Assembly: GCF_040545925.1 (NCBI RefSeq)
Contig: NZ_JBEPMX010000008.1
Coordinates: 62,001-126,000, forward strand
Direction: 5' to 3'
Length of the DNA stretch: 64,000 nt
Source of the DNA: Alkalibacillus flavidus
GTDB lineage: Bacteria; Bacillota; Bacilli; Bacillales; Alkalibacillaceae
Positions 60,450-64,000 of this stretch are shown piece after piece; within the stretch, counting starts at the first letter, position 1, and every line of letters begins with the position of its first letter. Below the pieces are notes generated by a model. That model ran no database searches. It was not told the origin of the DNA and was given only the letters and a program-made list of their open reading frames with translations. Made by a program: the position numbers and the translations under genes.

Positions 60450-60668
60450 TTAACTCAAATTGACCACATGCTGAATGAGCATTCCAATGGCTTACTACGA
60501 AAGAATGGGTTGCCTAAAGAAACGGATTTCAACACCGTATCGCAACATCAAATAGCTGATGTTGTTCAGAGAAGAAACAACATACCAAGAAAATCTTTGA
60601 ATTATAGAACGCCCATTGAGTGTTTCATGGCTCACGTCGATGACAGTATGTTGTCTCGCTTAATTTGA
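60450..60668 (+). pseudogene. IS30-family transposase, C-terminal fragment
   Basis: The frame encodes NEHSNGLLRKNGLPKETDFN and ends RKSLNYRTPIECF, the conserved end of the IS30 DDE transposase domain, which includes the last catalytic Glu region and the R-x-R/K-L-x-Y-R-T-P motif. The other 230 or more residues and the left end of the element are absent. The fragment starts next to the DUF2200 gene start. No intact terminal repeats were found. It is a dead remnant. Confidence 0.8.
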
Positions 60669-61037
60669 CAAATGAATCCTTCAAAAACACGACTTCCCCT
60701 CCTTGTTTCAAATCCAGTGTTCTTAATAATTTTTCATAGTGTCACTAATTATATATATTAAAAATAGTTATGCTGGTTAAAGTCGCAGGTCTACTCTCAC
60801 AACCCATTTTAAAAGCTGTATTTATGACTCATACAACCGAAAATCTATTAAACAGACATAACATTTCAATACCCTTTGATTCAGTAACACCTATCAAAAT
60901 TGAATAATCGATTAGTCAATTTTGATTGAAATCATTGGTGAACACATCTTGATTAACACACACATGTCACGAATTCCTGACTTAACAATAAGATATTAGT
61001 AAGAAGTGCGTATTAATAAGAAAAGGAGTCATGAATT
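60669..61037. other. Non-coding stretch after the IS30 fragment
   Basis: About 370 AT-rich bases. The plus-strand gene at 61038 needs its promoter here, but I see no convincing -35/-10 pair. No repeat, hairpin with T-run or open frame of note is visible. Confidence 0.4.
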
Positions 61038-61481
61038 ATGGAAGAAAAGAATTATGAAGAAGAACTTACACATACAGAGCAAGAAGATGAACGCAATTCA
61101 CAATCCATCAATAGTCTGAAGCACGATGTTGAGTCGCTTAAAGAACAAGTCGAGGAAATGCACATCGAAAAACTACTTACCAAAATGCACCATATGATGG
61201 AACGAATTGACGATCAACTTCAGAACTTAGAAGAGGAAATTATTTTACAGAAAGCAAATGATCAACAATCAGAGGAAACTGCGAATACAACGCAAAGTCA
61301 ACCTAAACCACGGATGTCTGAGTACAAAATGTTACAAAACATGTTGCAATCCTCTCGTTCTACAGGAACACTCACCAATCAAAGAAACAGCAACTTAACA
61401 AGAAATCACGCAAATAACGGACACCCCTCAGTCCCCAATATGCTTAATAAAAATATCATGACTCGCAAATCGACAAAATAA
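61038..61481 (+). CDS. Hypothetical coiled-coil protein
   Basis: A hydrophilic 147-residue protein that I cannot place in a known family. Residues 1-25 are acidic (MEEKNYEEELTHTEQEDERN...), and residues 25-72 form a heptad-like coiled coil rich in Leu, Glu and Met. Residues 73-147 are low-complexity, rich in Ser, Thr, Asn and Gln, and end in a basic tail. There is no signal peptide, membrane segment or Cys. AAAAGGAG lies before the ATG. Its composition and the neighbours would fit a spore coat or coat-assembly protein, but that is only a guess. Confidence 0.65.
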   Translation: MEEKNYEEELTHTEQEDERNSQSINSLKHDVESLKEQVEEMHIEKLLTKMHHMMERIDDQLQNLEEEIILQKANDQQSEETANTTQSQPKPRMSEYKMLQNMLQSSRSTGTLTNQRNSNLTRNHANNGHPSVPNMLNKNIMTRKSTK

Positions 61482-61680
61482 CGCCCTATTATTATAGACT
61501 ACTTAACAGTCCCAAACGCTTCCCCATTCTCCATATTCACTCCACTAACTAGATAAACGGTAAGGAAGATCAACTAAATCAATTCTTATAAAATCACCTA
61601 TTCTCATAGATTGACTCTAGTTGCCCAAACGTTATTCATATTTTCGCTTATCCTATAGTATTCAGAAAGGAGATGATGTT

Positions 61681-61821
61681 TTGAAAGCGCGGGACCTAAG
61701 CAAGAACTCAAATAACGGAACATCTTCAAATGAAAAGAAGCTTATAACACTCGAATCACCACCTGATCAGCAGAATAGAATCACGTTTGGAGGTTGCGGT
61801 TGCGGTAAAAACAAAGGCTAA
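61681..61821 (+). CDS. Small Ser/Asn-rich protein with GGCGCG C-terminus
   Basis: A 46-residue frame starting with TTG at 61681, after AAAGGAG with an 8-base gap. It encodes a polar N-terminal part (KARDLSKNSNNGTSSNEKK) and ends NRITFGGCGCGKNKG. No ATG in frame lies near the ribosome site. The paired cysteines in a glycine-rich end could bind a metal or cross-link, as in some small coat proteins. I know no named family. It lies between the coiled-coil gene and the convergent surface-carbohydrate gene. Confidence 0.5.
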   Translation: MKARDLSKNSNNGTSSNEKKLITLESPPDQQNRITFGGCGCGKNKG

Positions 61822-61879
61822 ATTACACCTTGCAAATCTAGAATGGACTACATCAAATTAAAAACTATTATCTAAAGAA

Positions 61880-61923
61880 AAAATGTCATAATGACTCAGT
61901 TACTTTGAGTCGTTATGACATTT
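61880..61923. terminator. Bidirectional terminator
   Basis: Long hairpin AAATGTCATAATGACTCA against TTGAGTCGTTATGACATTT with a short loop and A/T runs on both sides, between convergent genes. Confidence 0.88.
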
Positions 61924-61942
61924 AACTAATGAATAGCTTATG

Positions 61943-63217
61943 CTAAACATTGCTTCCACTAATTCTAAATACATTATTTGCGATCGGCACAATGTTTACA
62001 GGTTTGTTATCCCCTTCGATTGCAGCTAATTGTTTAAATAAGCTTTTAATTTCTGATTCCATTAATGAAAATCGTCGCTTTTTTTCTTTTTTACTTTTTT
62101 TAAGAAGTAAGTGTTGATCGAGCGACTGGTGCTGTTGACTTTTATTCGCATATATTTCAGGGAGAGCCTCTATTAATTTTAAGATAGATTCATAAGCATA
62201 CGTTTTATTGGACCACTCGCAATGATATAGCATGACATCTGAACTTAGGTCGTTCTTCAATTGGACAGACTCACCACGATTCGATTTAAACACATCATGA
62301 ATGATGCCATGTACGTCATCTACTCGAGATGCCTTTACACCTACTTGATCAGGTAAGCTTTGACTCTGTTTTGATGAGATTGCTGGGACATATGAGATAA
62401 CATTTTGACCAAGTAAGTAGGCTTCAAAACCTGATGTACAACCGTTGTGTATCACCATTTTAGCTGCTAATAACCACTTCGTAATATTCCCTTCATGAAT
62501 CACATGGACATTACGGTATCCTGACAACTCTTGCAAATATGACTTGATATTTTCACCCGGGTGCGGCCGAATCACAAAATTGATATTGGGAAATCGTTCG
62601 CATGTTTGTTTAACCAACTCGATAAAGCGATCATATAATTGTTTAATATCTTTAAAATGCGGATGGTCTTTTTTACCTTTAGCCGTATTGTAGCGTGCAA
62701 ATCGTGTATTGATTAAAACAAACTCACCAAACTGTCTTCTAATTTGCTCAGCTTCTGCTTGGTAAATGGCCCTGAATTTAGGCTTTAATAAGTCAAGTCT
62801 TGGGTTACCCGTAACATGACACCTGTCCTTCAAATCAGGGTATGCACTTGTTATGACATCCATTTGGGATTGTCCCCAACAATATTCTTGCGTGACTAAT
62901 GCCAGCATATCTCGCTTCATTCGGTCTTGCAAATACTTATGATCATTAAAAATAAACCCTTCTTCATCCAATTCAACAATCTTATGACCATGACTCATCG
63001 CATCTGCAATGACCCTTTTTCTAACACCGCGTGAGTAACCCTTTGAAAAGAAAATACCTTGTGGTAATTGATGAGACGCTTTTTGTACCATATAGTGATC
63101 GCCAATCACAACTTCATAGCCTTTCTTAGCGGCATAATAAGCTAACAATAGTTTGGCATCTGACTCTCGTACTTTGATTTCAATCGGTAAGTATAACCAA
63201 TTTTTAATTTTGCTCAA
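61943..63217 (-). CDS. Surface carbohydrate biosynthesis-type protein (GT-B-like)
   Basis: A 424-residue soluble protein resembling the 'surface carbohydrate biosynthesis protein' family often found in polysaccharide loci. The start NWLYLPIEIKVRESDAKLLLAYYAAKKGYEVV (residues 6-37, described by its ends) is characteristic. The C-terminal half has FVIRPHPGE near 223 and IHNGCTSGFEAYLLG near 262, as in GT-B or CDP-glycerol-transferase-like folds. A basic extension (KKSKKEKKRR near 376) follows. The start is TTG at 63217 after AAAGAGG. It is isolated from other sugar genes and lies next to a putative surface protein gene. Confidence 0.75.
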   Translation of the reverse strand: MSKIKNWLYLPIEIKVRESDAKLLLAYYAAKKGYEVVIGDHYMVQKASHQLPQGIFFSKGYSRGVRKRVIADAMSHGHKIVELDEEGFIFNDHKYLQDRMKRDMLALVTQEYCWGQSQMDVITSAYPDLKDRCHVTGNPRLDLLKPKFRAIYQAEAEQIRRQFGEFVLINTRFARYNTAKGKKDHPHFKDIKQLYDRFIELVKQTCERFPNINFVIRPHPGENIKSYLQELSGYRNVHVIHEGNITKWLLAAKMVIHNGCTSGFEAYLLGQNVISYVPAISSKQSQSLPDQVGVKASRVDDVHGIIHDVFKSNRGESVQLKNDLSSDVMLYHCEWSNKTYAYESILKLIEALPEIYANKSQQHQSLDQHLLLKKSKKEKKRRFSLMESEIKSLFKQLAAIEGDNKPVNIVPIANNVFRISGSNV

Positions 63218-63264
63218 CGTTATACAACCTCTTTTCTACAACCATTCAGCCATTAACAGAAATA

Positions 63265-63290
63265 AAAGAGAGGAATGAGGGCCTCTCTTT
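63265..63290 (-). terminator. Hairpin before the surface-carbohydrate gene
   Basis: AAAGAGAGG against CCTCTCTTT with an eight-base loop, followed on the minus strand by TATTTCTG. It lies just after the stop of the Cys-rich gene and should end its transcript. Confidence 0.75.
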
Positions 63291-63306
63291 ATTCCTAAAT
63301 TACCTT

Positions 63307-63993
63307 TTACCCCTCATCTCCATTGTTTCCGTTCCCATTAGGAAATACTACAGGACATTGTGGTGGAATTGTTGGTGATGGGCAAGGAGGGAAAGGAAGA
63401 ATATCTCTTGGTTGACAGAAGTCAGCTACAATTTCTAGCGTTACATCAAATGTCGATTGAATGCTCTGACAAAGGCGAACTGATACCGTAACATCTAGTT
63501 CATCGACCTCAGTTGTTGTCCCTGTGTCACATGTTGCTGAACACACAAAGCAGTCTAAATCCGTATAAGTGACATCAATGTCTGTACCAGTCGGCGCACA
63601 TAGAATAACTTGCTCACAGCGCGTGAATTCCGCTGAACCAACTTCTACTGTTGCTCCTCCAAGTCCTGGAACTAAATCTACGAAAATAAATACATCAAAA
63701 TTTTTACGGATATTCACAAGTTGTAATGTGACCTCTGCTCCATCAACCACAAATTCCTGATCTACTCTATCCAATACGACAATCGGATCTACTTCAGCGG
63801 GTGCAACCGTACATGTAACGTTATCAAGATCAACATCGTCACATTCCAATTGTTCACCAGTCATAGGGTTTAATGGTAAATCTAAGTCACTTAAATTAAG
63901 GTCGAAATTTGCTTCATTTAAGATCCAGTCATACACCTTCTCTGTATTAATACACAGAAGCTCCTGTCCCCCAGTTAAATTTTCGGCTTGCAT
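63307..63993 (-). CDS. Cys-rich acidic beta-strand protein, putative spore-surface protein; possibly N-terminally incomplete
   Basis: At least 228 residues, very acidic, dominated by Val/Thr/Asp strands. It opens with GGQELLCINTEKVYDWILNE, a start I associate with poorly studied Bacillaceae proteins. About ten cysteines occur, several in close pairs such as LDCFVCSATCD near 150, and the C-terminus is Pro/Cys/Asn/Gly-rich (PFPPCPSPTIPPQCP). No signal peptide or membrane segment is seen. The ATG at 63993 is seven bases from the window edge, so neither the ribosome site nor a longer N-terminus can be checked. A coat or exosporium role is inferred only. Confidence 0.6.
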   Translation of the reverse strand: MQAENLTGGQELLCINTEKVYDWILNEANFDLNLSDLDLPLNPMTGEQLECDDVDLDNVTCTVAPAEVDPIVVLDRVDQEFVVDGAEVTLQLVNIRKNFDVFIFVDLVPGLGGATVEVGSAEFTRCEQVILCAPTGTDIDVTYTDLDCFVCSATCDTGTTTEVDELDVTVSVRLCQSIQSTFDVTLEIVADFCQPRDILPFPPCPSPTIPPQCPVVFPNGNGNNGDEG

Positions 63994-64000
63994 ATTACTT

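Overview
The window looks like chromosomal DNA of a low-GC, spore-forming member of the Bacillaceae. It carries sporulation genes (lytH, yunB), Bacillus-type SAM, lysine, Zur, FadR, CggR and NiaR control signals, and long runs in the same gene order as Bacillus subtilis. Sodium-coupled transporters are prominent (NSS, NhaC, AGCS and DAACS families), which fits a halophile or alkaliphile, but the genus is an inference that I cannot fix from this sequence.

Layout. 0-10.3 kb is the yut/yun neighbourhood: start of a D-2-hydroxyacid dehydrogenase, yutF, yutE, a small unknown gene, yutD, lytH, an NSS transporter, a lysine-riboswitch-controlled NhaC-family transporter, then yunB-yunC-yunD-yunE. 10.4-11.4 kb is a DUF939 membrane protein. 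11.4-16.7 kb is the sufCDSUB Fe-S assembly operon. 17-22.1 kb holds metNIQ behind two tandem SAM-I riboswitches, plus a divergent thioredoxin-like gene. This block is bracketed by two inverted copies of a GC-rich repeat of about 415 bp. 22.2-30.4 kb is yusE, yusF, gcvH, yusI, the fadE-fadA-fadN beta-oxidation genes with a FadR operator, and proline dehydrogenase. 30.6-34.5 kb is metal handling: DUF302-copZ behind a CsoR-like dyad, and znuACB-zur behind two Zur boxes. 34.5-38.4 kb carries an FtsW/SpoVE-type flippase/polymerase gene, an ABC-F ATPase and a hydrolase. 38.7-44 kb is ssrA (tmRNA), smpB, a GNAT acetyltransferase, rnr, a carboxylesterase and secG. 44-52.6 kb is a glutamate-type symporter and the complete lower glycolysis operon cggR-gap-pgk-tpiA-gpmI-eno. 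52.7-56.1 kb is a glutaredoxin-like gene, a broken anti-sigma ATPase fragment, a PP2C phosphatase and an alanine symporter. 56.2-60 kb is NAD synthesis: niaR and nifS divergent from nadC-nadA, without nadB. 60-64 kb is accessory: a DUF2200 gene, an IS30 fragment, two orphan small genes, a surface-carbohydrate biosynthesis protein and a Cys-rich protein that may be a spore-surface component.

Most of the window is conserved core. The least explained parts are the paired GC-rich elements, whose cores match while their complementary ends do not; the three intergenic arrays with a repeat period near 21 bp, one of them a 57-bp near-perfect palindrome; and the accessory end at 61-64 kb. I found no CRISPR array, prophage or intact insertion sequence.
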